A stretch of DNA of 64,000 nucleotides from Neofamilia massiliensis (GTDB taxonomy: Bacteria; Bacillota; Clostridia; Tissierellales; Peptoniphilaceae): contig NZ_CYUJ01000003.1 of the NCBI RefSeq assembly GCF_001299475.1, positions 810,409 to 874,408 of the forward strand, in the 5' to 3' direction. This document shows, in pieces, positions 24,849 through 32,610 of the stretch. The position numbers and the translations under genes are program-made. Under the pieces are notes generated by a model. The model saw nothing but the letters and a program-made list of their open reading frames with translations, was not told where the DNA came from and ran no database searches. Position 1 is the first letter of the stretch, and each line of letters begins with the position of its first letter.

Positions 24849-25131
24849 TTATCCACAGTTATCAACAGTTTTCCCCAGATTTTCAGGCTCCAAATTTTTA
24901 AGCTTTTTATATCTTTCTTTTTTACTTTTCTTTTTCTTGAATAAATTTATTTATTCTTAGAAGTTCTTTGAGCTTAAAACTAGTAATATTCTCGCTTACA
25001 CGCTTTTTTGCAAAGAACTTTTCATAATTTAAAATTTTCCATTTTTTTAAGAATTTCTTTAAGGCTTGGTCTTTCAAGGTTTTGGGGATAAAGTAAGAAG
25101 CCTGTGGATAAGTCAGAGCTTTTGGGGATAA
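24849..25131. other. intergenic DnaA-box cluster (not at dnaA)
   Basis: The 423-bp gap 24787-25209 contains no gene but several DnaA-box-like 9-mers: TTATCCACA (24849-24857, consensus), TTATCAACA (24859-24867), a partial TTTTCCCCA (24869-24877), then in the opposite direction TGGGGATAA (25083-25091), TGTGGATAA (25103-25111, consensus) and TGGGGATAA (25123-25131). Between the two groups lies a very AT-rich stretch (about 24890-25080). The genes on both sides are on the minus strand. It may titrate DnaA or put the downstream unit under DnaA control. Confidence 0.65.
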
Positions 25132-25209
25132 GTGTTTTTGTCCCTAATTTTACACAGTTTTAGCAAATAATACTGTTGAAAAGTCTTAGGCTTTTCTTTC
25201 ATAAAATTT

Positions 25210-25857
25210 TTAGCTGTCTTCTTCTTTTTTATCTGTTGGAGGATAAAGTTTGTCCTTATAGTATTTGTCTGCTTGGTAAAGGGCTGCTACTGGATTGTGA
25301 CAAAGGACTCTGTCTTTGACTCCTATTACTGTTACTAGGGCTTTTGAGTGTTTTAAAAATAGAGAGTCGTGGCCAACACAAAGGCCTAAAAGTAAGTTGT
25401 AGTCTGTTTCTTGGGAATTTAAAAATTCTGCCTGACCAATTGGGTTACACATTACTTCTCTAGTGTCTGGCTTTAGGTAGTCAGATTTTTCTAGGCCCAT
25501 AAAAGATTTTTCTATTGAGCCGTTTTTACACATTACTGAACTTACTGTAAAGCCGTTTTTTGTTAAAATGTCTGCAAGGATTTTTCCCTCTTCCATTAGG
25601 CCGCCACAAAAGGCCAGGCCAACTTTTTTAACTTCCATTTTTTTAAAAAACATAATTGTTTCTTCTACTCTAGTTAGCCTGCCGTAGCCTTCTTTTTCTG
25701 TCTTTGCTGCATGGTAGGCGACTTTTCCATCAAGAGGATCCTTGTACATTTTCTTTATTTCTTCGAGCTTTTCTCCTTCTAGGGTTGGGCAAGTCTTTGG
25801 GTAGTCTTCTCCGTCTGTTCTACATGTAGTTTTTTTACATTGGGCACAGTAGTACAT
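25210..25857 (-). CDS. DUF1847 family cysteine-rich protein
   Basis: 215 residues. The N-terminus has a metal-binding type pattern (MYYCAQCKKTTC, then CPTLEGEKL), and several further cysteines are conserved-looking (LAFCGGLMEEGK, VMCKNGS, VMCNPIGQAEFLN, GLCVGHDSLF, DRVLCHNPVAALYQ). This matches the DUF1847 family, which occurs in anaerobes and is of unknown function, probably metal-binding. It ends at 25210 and is followed by the DnaA-box gap. It follows mtnN by nine bases, so they form one unit. Confidence 0.85.
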   Translation of the reverse strand: MYYCAQCKKTTCRTDGEDYPKTCPTLEGEKLEEIKKMYKDPLDGKVAYHAAKTEKEGYGRLTRVEETIMFFKKMEVKKVGLAFCGGLMEEGKILADILTKNGFTVSSVMCKNGSIEKSFMGLEKSDYLKPDTREVMCNPIGQAEFLNSQETDYNLLLGLCVGHDSLFLKHSKALVTVIGVKDRVLCHNPVAALYQADKYYKDKLYPPTDKKEEDS

Positions 25858-25866
25858 TTTTCCCTC

Positions 25867-26541
25867 CTAAAGTCTTTCTACTAGGTTTAAAACTATTTTT
25901 GCTGAGTGGTCTGAGGCTGCTACTTTAAATTCGTCGTAGGTCATTGAGCCACCGTCATCTGCTAGGTCTGAAATTGTCCTAACTACAATAAATGGCAGGT
26001 CATTAATAAAGGCAGTATTTGCTATTGCTGCTCCTTCCATTTCTACACAAAGGGCTGAGTAGTCGTTGAGAAGTTGGTCTTTTTTCTTTGAGTCTTCGAC
26101 AAAAAGGTCTCCTGTTACTATTGTCCCTGTTATTTGGTGGATGTTTTCATCTCTGGCAATTTCTTCAGCAATTTTTACTGCTCTCTCGTCTGCATAAAAG
26201 TATTCTTGGTAGGGAAAATAGTTTTTTAATATATTGTGGTCAAAGTCGTGGAAGGTAAGTTTGTCTCCTATTACTAGAGATAAAACTTGTAAACGACTGT
26301 CTAGACCACCTGCTATTCCTGTATTTATAATAAAGTCAGGCTTAAAGTTGTCTATCATAATTTGACTTGATAGGGCTGAGTTCACCTTGCCTATTGAACA
26401 TTCTGTTACAACTAGGTTTTTATTTTTATAGGTCCCTTGATAATAAGTAAAACCTGAAATTTTTTCTTCTTTTACATTTTCCATATGGGCTAAAATCATC
26501 TTTACTTCTGATTCCATGGCCCCTAAAATTCCATATTTCAT
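25867..26541 (-). CDS. mtnN: 5'-methylthioadenosine/S-adenosylhomocysteine nucleosidase
   Basis: 224 residues, full-length MTAN. The enzyme hydrolyses methylthioadenosine and S-adenosylhomocysteine, recycling by-products of SAM use. Catalytic residues are in the expected motifs: Glu in GAMESEV (residue about 10), Glu in CVEMEGAAIA and Asp in RTISDLADD. The INTGIAGGLD loop is also standard. It starts 133 bases away from the C26 gene and is coupled to the DUF1847 gene. Confidence 0.95.
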   Translation of the reverse strand: MKYGILGAMESEVKMILAHMENVKEEKISGFTYYQGTYKNKNLVVTECSIGKVNSALSSQIMIDNFKPDFIINTGIAGGLDSRLQVLSLVIGDKLTFHDFDHNILKNYFPYQEYFYADERAVKIAEEIARDENIHQITGTIVTGDLFVEDSKKKDQLLNDYSALCVEMEGAAIANTAFINDLPFIVVRTISDLADDGGSMTYDEFKVAASDHSAKIVLNLVERL

Positions 26542-26629
26542 CTTAATCTCCTCGTCTAATTTTTAAAATATATCTTTAACAATATCTTATATCAAAGATG
26601 GCCACTTATCAATAAAATAACTGGCTTAA

Positions 26630-26666
26630 AAAAGAAAAAAGCAAGAAATTTAATCTTTCCTGCTTT
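26630..26666 (-). terminator. intrinsic terminator after the C26 amidohydrolase
   Basis: On the minus strand AAAGCAGGAAA pairs with TTTCTTGCTTT (one G-U pair), followed by TTTTTTC. It begins nine bases after the stop. Confidence 0.8.
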
Positions 26667-26674
26667 CTTAGTTT

Positions 26675-27430
26675 TTACTTGCACTTATTTATAAAATAAG
26701 AAAAAAGTTTTTCTTGGTCCTCATCTTTTATTCCCAGCATTTCTGGATGCCACTGAGTTGCTATAATAAATCTTTCGTTTAAGTCTTCGTATTCCATAGC
26801 TTCGATTATGCCATCATCTGCCTGGCCACTTAGGATAAAGCCTGAAGGAAGATCAGCTGCTGCTTGGTGGTGGAAGGAGTTTACAAAAATTCTCTTTTTT
26901 CCTAAGATTTCATAAAAAATTGAATCTTCTTTTAGGCTAACTTCATGGCTATAGGCCCAGCTGTAATTGCTATTTAAACTGTGGTCATCATAGCCTTCAC
27001 CTGCTGATGGAATATCTAAAATTAATTTCCCAGCAAAGTAAACTGTTAAAAGTTGCATGCCCCTACATATTCCAAATATTGGCTTATTAGTCTCCTTGTA
27101 GAAATAATCTAAAAGGTCCATTTCATACTGGTCTCTTTCTGGAGAAATCTTTCCAAGGTTTTTTATTGGTCTTTGGCCTGCTAAAAGTGGGTCTAAGTCT
27201 GCTCCTCCTGTTAGAACAAGGCCGTCAATTAAATCAGCTACATCTTTTAAATATTCTTTGTCTGCATTTATTGGAATAATTAGTGGGATGCCGCCTGCCT
27301 TAATAATTACTTGGGCAAAGTCATTGGCTACAGCTGTCCAAGCCTGGCCCCTAGCTCCAACTCCTTGGTCAGAGAAAAATTTATCGTCTTTTAAAAAGTT
27401 TCCTGTTAGTCCTATTAGTGGTTTTTTCAT
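26675..27430 (-). CDS. class I glutamine amidotransferase-like hydrolase (peptidase C26, PuuD-like)
   Basis: 251 residues with the C26 triad: nucleophile Cys in FGICRGMQ, His in TQWHPEM and the following Glu. The N-terminal KPLIGLTGN and the central LVLTGGADLDPLLAG are characteristic of gamma-glutamyl-gamma-aminobutyrate hydrolases. It probably cleaves gamma-glutamyl amide bonds of small molecules; the actual substrate is not shown by context as no Puu genes are near. It is a single gene with its own terminator. Confidence 0.9.
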   Translation of the reverse strand: MKKPLIGLTGNFLKDDKFFSDQGVGARGQAWTAVANDFAQVIIKAGGIPLIIPINADKEYLKDVADLIDGLVLTGGADLDPLLAGQRPIKNLGKISPERDQYEMDLLDYFYKETNKPIFGICRGMQLLTVYFAGKLILDIPSAGEGYDDHSLNSNYSWAYSHEVSLKEDSIFYEILGKKRIFVNSFHHQAAADLPSGFILSGQADDGIIEAMEYEDLNERFIIATQWHPEMLGIKDEDQEKLFSYFINKCK

Positions 27431-27533
27431 AAGCCCTCCTTAAAGTTTCTAAATTAATTTTAAAGTAATCTTTCTTAAAAAACAAGAAAAAAGCCATGTT
27501 AGTTCCCAGCTTCTAAAATTTGTATTTTTATCT

Positions 27534-28727
27534 TTAAGAAAATTTTATTTGAAAGCCATTTTCATTGTAGGAGACTTGCCAGTTGTGGATTTGGCAAATT
27601 CTCTTTACGTTGGCTAAGCCTAGGCCTCTGTTTGTTTCTCCTGTCCTAGAGTCTTCTCCTGTTACCATAGGTTCAAAGATGGTCTCCCACATGTCTTTGG
27701 GAATTTCCTTGCCTGTGTCTTTAATAAATAGGGTCTTGTCCTTAAAGGATATGTTTATTTGTACTGGTTTTTCTTGGTGGTCTATGGTGTTTTGGAGAAT
27801 ATTTTGCAAAAGTCTGTCTACTAGGTCTGGATCAAAGTCCTGGTAAAAACTTTCTTGGTCGTCAAAGTCTATATTTATCAAAACTCCTGCATCTGAAAAG
27901 TAGGCATAGGTATCTCCTATATACCTTCTTATGGTCTCGAGGATGTCTCCCCTTCTTAACTCATAAGATTTTTTACTTCCTAGGGAGGCAAAGTTCATAA
28001 GCCCGTCTAGTCTCGATTTTAATGTATAGGCCGACTTTTGAATTTTTTCATAATAGGCTCGTTCTTGGTCCTTTGGAATAAGGCCATCTTCTAGGGCTTG
28101 GTTGTAGCCAATAATTGCAGTTAGTGGAGTCTTCATATCGTGGGCCAGGCCCCTAAAAAGCCTGTCTTTTTCTTCTAGCTCTTCCATATAGGCTCTTTTT
28201 TGTTCTGCTTGAAAAAACCTGCCTAGTTTTTTTATTAATAGGTAGGTTCCTAAAATATAAATTCCTAAAAAAGTTAGGGCTAACAAAGCTACAGTTAGGT
28301 TGCCACCTGGAATGACGGAATTTATATTTATTGTTGGATTTAAGGATACATTGGTCTTAGGAAAAAATAATAGAAGCTTGTTCCCTGTACTTGTATCGTA
28401 GGAAAATAGGCTTGTGTCAGTGTTTTCGTAATTACTGTAGCCGAGGATTTGAAAAAGGTCTATTCTTCCACTAAGATCCTTGTTAAAGGACTTTAAAATA
28501 TTGCCATCCGAGTCAACTAATAGTCCGTAGCCCTGTATTTTATTTAAGCCTTCCCAGTCTATTTCTTGGTAGTCTAGGTTTTTGGATTTTGGAAGAGTCT
28601 CTGCAATTTTTGTCCCCTTGCCTAGATAAAAATTTAGGGCAAAAAATCCAATAAAGATGGTCAGAGAAAAAATCATATAAACTAGTATAAAACTCAGGGT
28701 CTTTTTAAAGGTCTTGGAATTTGTCAT
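27534..28727 (-). CDS. sensor histidine kinase of the ABC/HExxH operon
   Basis: 397 residues. N-terminal helix (ILVYMIFSLTIFIGFFAL), an extracytoplasmic region of about 110 residues, a second helix (LLALTFLGIYILGTYLLI), then HisKA with the phosphorylated His in GLAHDMKTPLTAIIGY and HATPase_c with NTIDH as N-box, IKDTGKEI as G1 and NRGLGLANV as G2. No HAMP domain is evident between helix 2 and HisKA. It is the last gene of the operon; three bases separate it from its response regulator. Confidence 0.92.
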   Translation of the reverse strand: MTNSKTFKKTLSFILVYMIFSLTIFIGFFALNFYLGKGTKIAETLPKSKNLDYQEIDWEGLNKIQGYGLLVDSDGNILKSFNKDLSGRIDLFQILGYSNYENTDTSLFSYDTSTGNKLLLFFPKTNVSLNPTININSVIPGGNLTVALLALTFLGIYILGTYLLIKKLGRFFQAEQKRAYMEELEEKDRLFRGLAHDMKTPLTAIIGYNQALEDGLIPKDQERAYYEKIQKSAYTLKSRLDGLMNFASLGSKKSYELRRGDILETIRRYIGDTYAYFSDAGVLINIDFDDQESFYQDFDPDLVDRLLQNILQNTIDHQEKPVQINISFKDKTLFIKDTGKEIPKDMWETIFEPMVTGEDSRTGETNRGLGLANVKRICQIHNWQVSYNENGFQIKFS

Positions 28728-28730
28728 AGT

Positions 28731-29414
28731 CTAGTACCTTTCCATAGTATAGCCAATGCCTCTTATGGTCTTTATTATTTTTGGGTTTTTAGGGTCTACT
28801 TCAATTTTTTCCCTAAGCTTGGATATGTGGACCATAATTGTGTTGTCGGCGTAAATATAAGGCTCTTCCCAAATATCTTCATAGATTTCCTGCTTGGTAA
28901 AGACCTTGCCTGGTTTTTCTATAAATTTCTTTAAAAGCAGGTACTCCTTAACTGTCAAGTCTAGTCTCTCCCCGTCCTTGTAGATATACCTATTTTCCCT
29001 GTCTAAGGTTAAATTGCCATTTTTAATTTGGCAGTTTTCAGTTTGACCTTGAGGCCAGCGTCTAAGAACGGCCATAACTCTAGCAACTAGCTCACTTGGA
29101 TCAAAGGGCTTTTCCATATAGTCATCTCCGCCAAGATTTAGGCCTAGGATTTTATCTTCTACCTTTGTTCTAGCTGATAGAAAGATTATAGGAAAGGACC
29201 TATCTTTCCCTAACTTTCTAATAAGCTGGAAGCCGTCAACCCTAGGCATCATAATGTCTAGGACCATAAGTGAAATTTGCTCCTGGTCTAAAATGTCTAA
29301 GGCCTCTTGGCCATCTGCAGCCTCTAGAACTTCAAAGCCTGAATTATTTAAGTAAAGTTTCATTATGTCCCTAATGTCTGCTTGATCGTCAACTAGTAAA
29401 ATTTTTTTCTCCAT
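28731..29414 (-). CDS. OmpR/PhoB-family response regulator of the ABC/HExxH operon
   Basis: 227 residues when started at the ATG at 29414, which has GGAG seven bases upstream and lies four bases after the stop of the preceding gene; an upstream in-frame ATG at 29435 lacks this. Receiver domain with KILLVDDQAD, phospho-acceptor Asp in LMVLDIMMPRVDG, and Lys in DDYMEKPFDPSEL. Winged-helix domain ends with DNTIMVHISKLREK and IRGIGYTME. A matching 11-bp direct repeat is found at the promoter of this operon (31778-31799). Confidence 0.93.
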   Translation of the reverse strand: MEKKILLVDDQADIRDIMKLYLNNSGFEVLEAADGQEALDILDQEQISLMVLDIMMPRVDGFQLIRKLGKDRSFPIIFLSARTKVEDKILGLNLGGDDYMEKPFDPSELVARVMAVLRRWPQGQTENCQIKNGNLTLDRENRYIYKDGERLDLTVKEYLLLKKFIEKPGKVFTKQEIYEDIWEEPYIYADNTIMVHISKLREKIEVDPKNPKIIKTIRGIGYTMERY

Positions 29415-29418
29415 AAGT

Positions 29419-30294
29419 CTACTCCATAAAATCATCTAAGCTTTTGCTTAGGTCAAAGGTCAGGTCTTTTAGCCTGCCTTGGTTTTCTAAAATTTCTACT
29501 TTTAAGGCACCTGCCATATAGAACTTGCTTGTGTTCTTGGGAAAAATTCTAGAAAATTCACCATTTCTCTTTTCTTCCTTAAGGTCTAGGACCTTATTTT
29601 CTACAAATCTGGCAGAGCCTTCAACTACTTCCATTATAGCAGAGTTTTTCCTGTAGATAGTATATTTATCCTGGTCTAAGATAGATTTTACATAGGCATC
29701 TAGGTCTTTTTTTGCTGACAGGTAAAGGTCTTTGTTTCCTCTGTCTCTATATTTTACTAGGCCTTCTAGGTAATTTAGGTAAAAGTCTTGGTAGGCCTGG
29801 TCATCGTCTAATCTATTTAAGATTTCCATAAATTCTGCCTGGTTCTTTTCTTCTTGACCTTCTTGAAAATCGTCGTCTTCTAGACCATGGTCCATTTGAT
29901 AGCAGTGAAAGGCCTCGTGGGCCAGCATGGCTATATAGGAGTTTTCCAAGGACTCTTTGGACTTGCTTTCCAGGCCTAGAAGATTTCTAAAGTCCTTTAT
30001 TGGCAAAACTTTTATATGAGGCCCATCGTCTGTATTTATAGCTGAAAGTGCCAAGGGATAAAGGGGATCTTGGCTAGTGATTTCTCCTTTATTAAAGCTA
30101 TATTCAACACTTCCATAGTTGACGTCAACTGGGTAGCTGGCAGGCTCAAAACCCACATAAAGGCTATCCCCATCTAAGGATCTGACCTTTTCAATTGCTG
30201 CCAGGTTCTCAGGGTCTATGGTCTTAGGCCTAGTCATATAAAGTCCACTAATAAGCAAAATCCCCGCTAGAATATAGATAATTTTAGTCTTCAT
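29419..30294 (-). CDS. membrane-anchored putative HExxH metallopeptidase
   Basis: 291 residues. One N-terminal helix (IIYILAGILLISGLYMT) with the rest predicted outside the membrane. A zincin-like motif HEAFH occurs at about residue 125 (YIAMLAHEAFHCYQMDHGL), and a later VVEGSARFVENKVL could supply the third ligand (Glu) as in gluzincins of EGxAxYxE type. No family I can name with confidence. It overlaps the ABC permease by 11 bases and precedes the response regulator, so it is a fixed part of this operon. It could trim or sense an extracellular peptide handled by the transporter; that is inference. Confidence 0.65.
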   Translation of the reverse strand: MKTKIIYILAGILLISGLYMTRPKTIDPENLAAIEKVRSLDGDSLYVGFEPASYPVDVNYGSVEYSFNKGEITSQDPLYPLALSAINTDDGPHIKVLPIKDFRNLLGLESKSKESLENSYIAMLAHEAFHCYQMDHGLEDDDFQEGQEEKNQAEFMEILNRLDDDQAYQDFYLNYLEGLVKYRDRGNKDLYLSAKKDLDAYVKSILDQDKYTIYRKNSAIMEVVEGSARFVENKVLDLKEEKRNGEFSRIFPKNTSKFYMAGALKVEILENQGRLKDLTFDLSKSLDDFME

Positions 30295-31051
30295 TTTTTG
30301 TCACCCCATAAATTATTAACCCAAGGATACCTACAAGAGTCCAAATATAAAAGACAGAAGAAAAAAGTAAGTTCCAAGAGGAAAATTCTCCGAAAAACAA
30401 GTCTCTAGCTAGGGTCCCAAAGGTTGAAATCGGTGGCAGGGCCTTGAGCAAAGTTCTTAGAGTATTAGGAAAAATTCCTCCTAAGTTGCCTAAAACTATG
30501 TTTAAGACTCCTTGAAGAGCCCCTAGAAAAACTAAAAGGACTCCAAGAAGATTTAAGGCCAAGGGACTTATAAAAAAGCTTAGAATTGTAGTGAAGATGG
30601 CTACAGACCCTACAGCCAAAAGATAAACTCCTATGGCGAGAATAAAGTTTATTAGACTAGTTTGAGGTTTTTTTATAAATAGAGAAAGAGCCAATGCCAA
30701 AATTAAAACCCCTGCCATTTGAAAGGAAGTCAGTATATTAGCTAGGCTTAATCCCAGGTATTGGTCCTTTTTCTTTAGGCCATGGAGGCTTAGAAGGTTT
30801 GAAAAATATCCAGCCTTGTGATTTTTTACACTTGGGGCACAAAGGCTAACAGTTCCTATAGCTGCTAGGGTGCTAAGGACCTTCCATTGAAAGCCGTACT
30901 GGGCATAGTCAGAGCTTATATCAAAGTTTTGGTTGGTGGAAAAGGTCATAAAGGAAACAATAATCGTCACAAGAAAGCCTAAAATTCCAAATACTAGGAA
31001 ATTAGACTTTTGTCTGCCTTCTCTCAATTTAAGTCTTAGAAAATTATTCAT
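30284..31051 (-). CDS. ABC transporter permease (ABC-2 type)
   Basis: 255 residues with six predicted membrane helices (for example FLVFGILGFLVTIIVSFMTF at about 19-38 and LLFSSVFYIWTLVGILGLII near the end). It partners the ATPase encoded directly upstream, whose gene overlaps by eight bases. Size and topology match ABC-2-type exporters of antimicrobial peptides or lipids. It carries no substrate-binding signature, so the cargo is unknown. Confidence 0.85.
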   Translation of the reverse strand: MNNFLRLKLREGRQKSNFLVFGILGFLVTIIVSFMTFSTNQNFDISSDYAQYGFQWKVLSTLAAIGTVSLCAPSVKNHKAGYFSNLLSLHGLKKKDQYLGLSLANILTSFQMAGVLILALALSLFIKKPQTSLINFILAIGVYLLAVGSVAIFTTILSFFISPLALNLLGVLLVFLGALQGVLNIVLGNLGGIFPNTLRTLLKALPPISTFGTLARDLFFGEFSSWNLLFSSVFYIWTLVGILGLIIYGVTKNED

Positions 31052-31727
31052 GGTCTTGGTCCTTTCTATTTTTTTCTACTGCTAGGTCCATAAACATTTG
31101 TCCTAGAGATTTTTCTTTAAAATCTACTTGGTCAAAAGTCTGATAAAGTCCTGGCCCCATAATAATTAAGCCCTGGTCGCACACTTGCTCTACATCTAAA
31201 AGTAGGTGGGAGTTGAGGATAAGGGTCTTTCCTTGTGACTTAAGCCTTTTAAAAAGGTCTGCCATTAGCCTTTGGCCAAAGTAGTCAAGGCCAGCTGTTG
31301 GTTCGTCTAAAAGCAAGATGTCTGGGTCGCCTACTAGGGCCTGGGCCACTCCTAGCCTTTGTTTCATTCCCTTGGAATAATTTTTTATCTGGGTCTTAGA
31401 CTTAGGGTCTAGGCCAAGAAGGTCCATAAGGTCTTTGGAGTTTTCTTTAGATTTTCTAAGGCCAATAAAAAAGTCTAAAAGTTCATCTCCCCTTAAAAAT
31501 TCTGGAAATTCAGGACTTTCAGGAGAATAAGCCAGGCTAAGTCCATTAGGAATTAGAATTTGACCTGAATAGTCTTTGTCCCAGCCTAGAATTAATTTCA
31601 TTAAAGTTGTTTTTCCAACTCCATTAGGTCCAATTAGGGCAAAAATCTTCCCAGGGTCTACTTTAAAAGATAAGTCCTCATAGAGAATCTTGGATCCAAA
31701 AGATTTATTTAAATTTTTAACTTCCAT
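31044..31727 (-). CDS. ABC transporter ATP-binding protein
   Basis: 227 residues. Walker A GPNGVGKTTL (about residue 34), Q-loop region around SPESPEFP, signature NYSKGMKQRLG, Walker B DILLLDEPTAGLD and H-loop LNSHLLLD. It is of the CcmA/DRA type used for ABC-2 exporters and provides energy to the permease downstream. It is the first gene of the operon, with GAGGTG before the ATG. Confidence 0.95.
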   Translation of the reverse strand: MEVKNLNKSFGSKILYEDLSFKVDPGKIFALIGPNGVGKTTLMKLILGWDKDYSGQILIPNGLSLAYSPESPEFPEFLRGDELLDFFIGLRKSKENSKDLMDLLGLDPKSKTQIKNYSKGMKQRLGVAQALVGDPDILLLDEPTAGLDYFGQRLMADLFKRLKSQGKTLILNSHLLLDVEQVCDQGLIIMGPGLYQTFDQVDFKEKSLGQMFMDLAVEKNRKDQDHE

Positions 31728-31744
31728 TTGATCACCTCAAGGAC

Positions 31745-31799
31745 ATTATAGGAGATCAAGCTTACTAGCCCCTTAGCTAAGGCTTAAATTAACCTTAAA
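31745..31799 (-). promoter_or_regulatory. ABC/HExxH operon promoter with 11-bp direct-repeat operator
   Basis: Minus strand: TTTAAGGTTAA directly followed by TTTAAGCCTTA (31799 down to 31778) is a tandem repeat with an 11-bp period, the spacing used by PhoB/OmpR-type dimers. A TATAAT -10 lies at 31745-31750, with only a poor -35 just next to the repeat, as for activator-dependent promoters. The operon encodes such a regulator. Confidence 0.5.
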
Positions 31800-31813
31800 T
31801 ATGATTTTTTACC

Positions 31814-31843
31814 ACAAAAAAAACGGCAGACTAGGTCTACCGC
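31814..31843 (-). terminator. intrinsic terminator after the lipoprotein gene
   Basis: Minus strand: CGGTAGAC pairs with GTCTGCCG (one G-U pair) around loop CTA, followed by eight T. It lies 14 bases beyond the stop at 31857. Confidence 0.85.
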
Positions 31844-31856
31844 TAAAAATTTTTAT

Positions 31857-32450
31857 TTATTTTACAAGGTCTAAGCTATCTTCTAGAGCCATTCCTTCTC
31901 TACCAGCATCTCCTTTTGCTTCTTCTGTTGCAAAGTCGTAAAGAACTTCTCCGTCTTTAACTACTACAAGAACGTTCTTTGCATAAAATGGGTTTAGAAC
32001 TTTAATAATTGGTTGTCTAGTGTCTTCCTTGCCTTCATAGGTCTTTGAAGCTGCTACTAGCGATTCTACAAAGGCATTCCAGTCAGTTTTATCAGCGTCT
32101 TCGCCATAAGTGTGGGCCTTAACTTCATCAGCTACAAGATTGTAGTCTGTGTCGTTTCTTTGTTTTAAAGTAAATTCACAAGTTTCTGCGTTAAAGAAAA
32201 TAACAAAGTTTCCAGTAAATTCGCTATCAATTTCTTTAGCTACTTCTAATTCGCCTTCACTGATTAGTGACTTGTCAAGTCCTGCGATGAATTCTGATTC
32301 TGTTCCTTCTTCTGCTACTTCTACTTCTTTGTTTTCTTGGTTTTCAGCTACCACTGCATTTTCTTCTGCAGGTTTTTCTTCTTTTGCTGCTTCTTGGTTA
32401 CAAGATGTTAATACTAGCATAAGAGCTAGGGTTAAAAATAGTTTTTTCAT
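31857..32450 (-). CDS. secreted lipoprotein of unknown function
   Basis: 197 residues. Lipoprotein signal peptide MKKLFLTLALMLVLTSCNQE with lipobox L-T-S-C, so the mature protein is lipid-linked at Cys17. A Glu/Ala/Lys-rich flexible stretch follows (about 18-55), then a small domain of about 140 residues (NFVIFFNAETCEFTLKQRND ... VLVVVKDGEVLYDFATEE) that I cannot assign. A fully consensus promoter precedes it and a terminator follows, so it is a monocistronic, probably highly expressed gene. Confidence 0.8.
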   Translation of the reverse strand: MKKLFLTLALMLVLTSCNQEAAKEEKPAEENAVVAENQENKEVEVAEEGTESEFIAGLDKSLISEGELEVAKEIDSEFTGNFVIFFNAETCEFTLKQRNDTDYNLVADEVKAHTYGEDADKTDWNAFVESLVAASKTYEGKEDTRQPIIKVLNPFYAKNVLVVVKDGEVLYDFATEEAKGDAGREGMALEDSLDLVK

Positions 32451-32517
32451 TAATATCCTCCCAGATTTATTTAATAATTTGGGCCAATTTCTCCTTTATT
32501 TTTTGGCGCCGACTACC

Positions 32518-32546
32518 ATTATAACAAGGGACCCTATACTTGTCAA
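32518..32546 (-). promoter_or_regulatory. perfect consensus promoter of the lipoprotein gene
   Basis: Minus strand: TTGACA (32541-32546), 17-base spacer, TATAAT (32518-32523). All twelve hexamer positions match the sigma-A consensus. The leader to the ATG at 32450 is about 60 nt. Confidence 0.85.
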
Positions 32547-32610
32547 AAAATTGTCTATTTTACAGCGCTAGTAAAATTTATTTCAAAATATTAAAATTTA
32601 TCTGGGGTTT

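Noticed and set aside
24787-25209. Second chromosomal origin at the DnaA-box cluster
   Set aside because: No initiator gene or switch in gene direction there, while 54.4-54.96 kb has all expected oriC features; kept as a titration or regulatory candidate instead.
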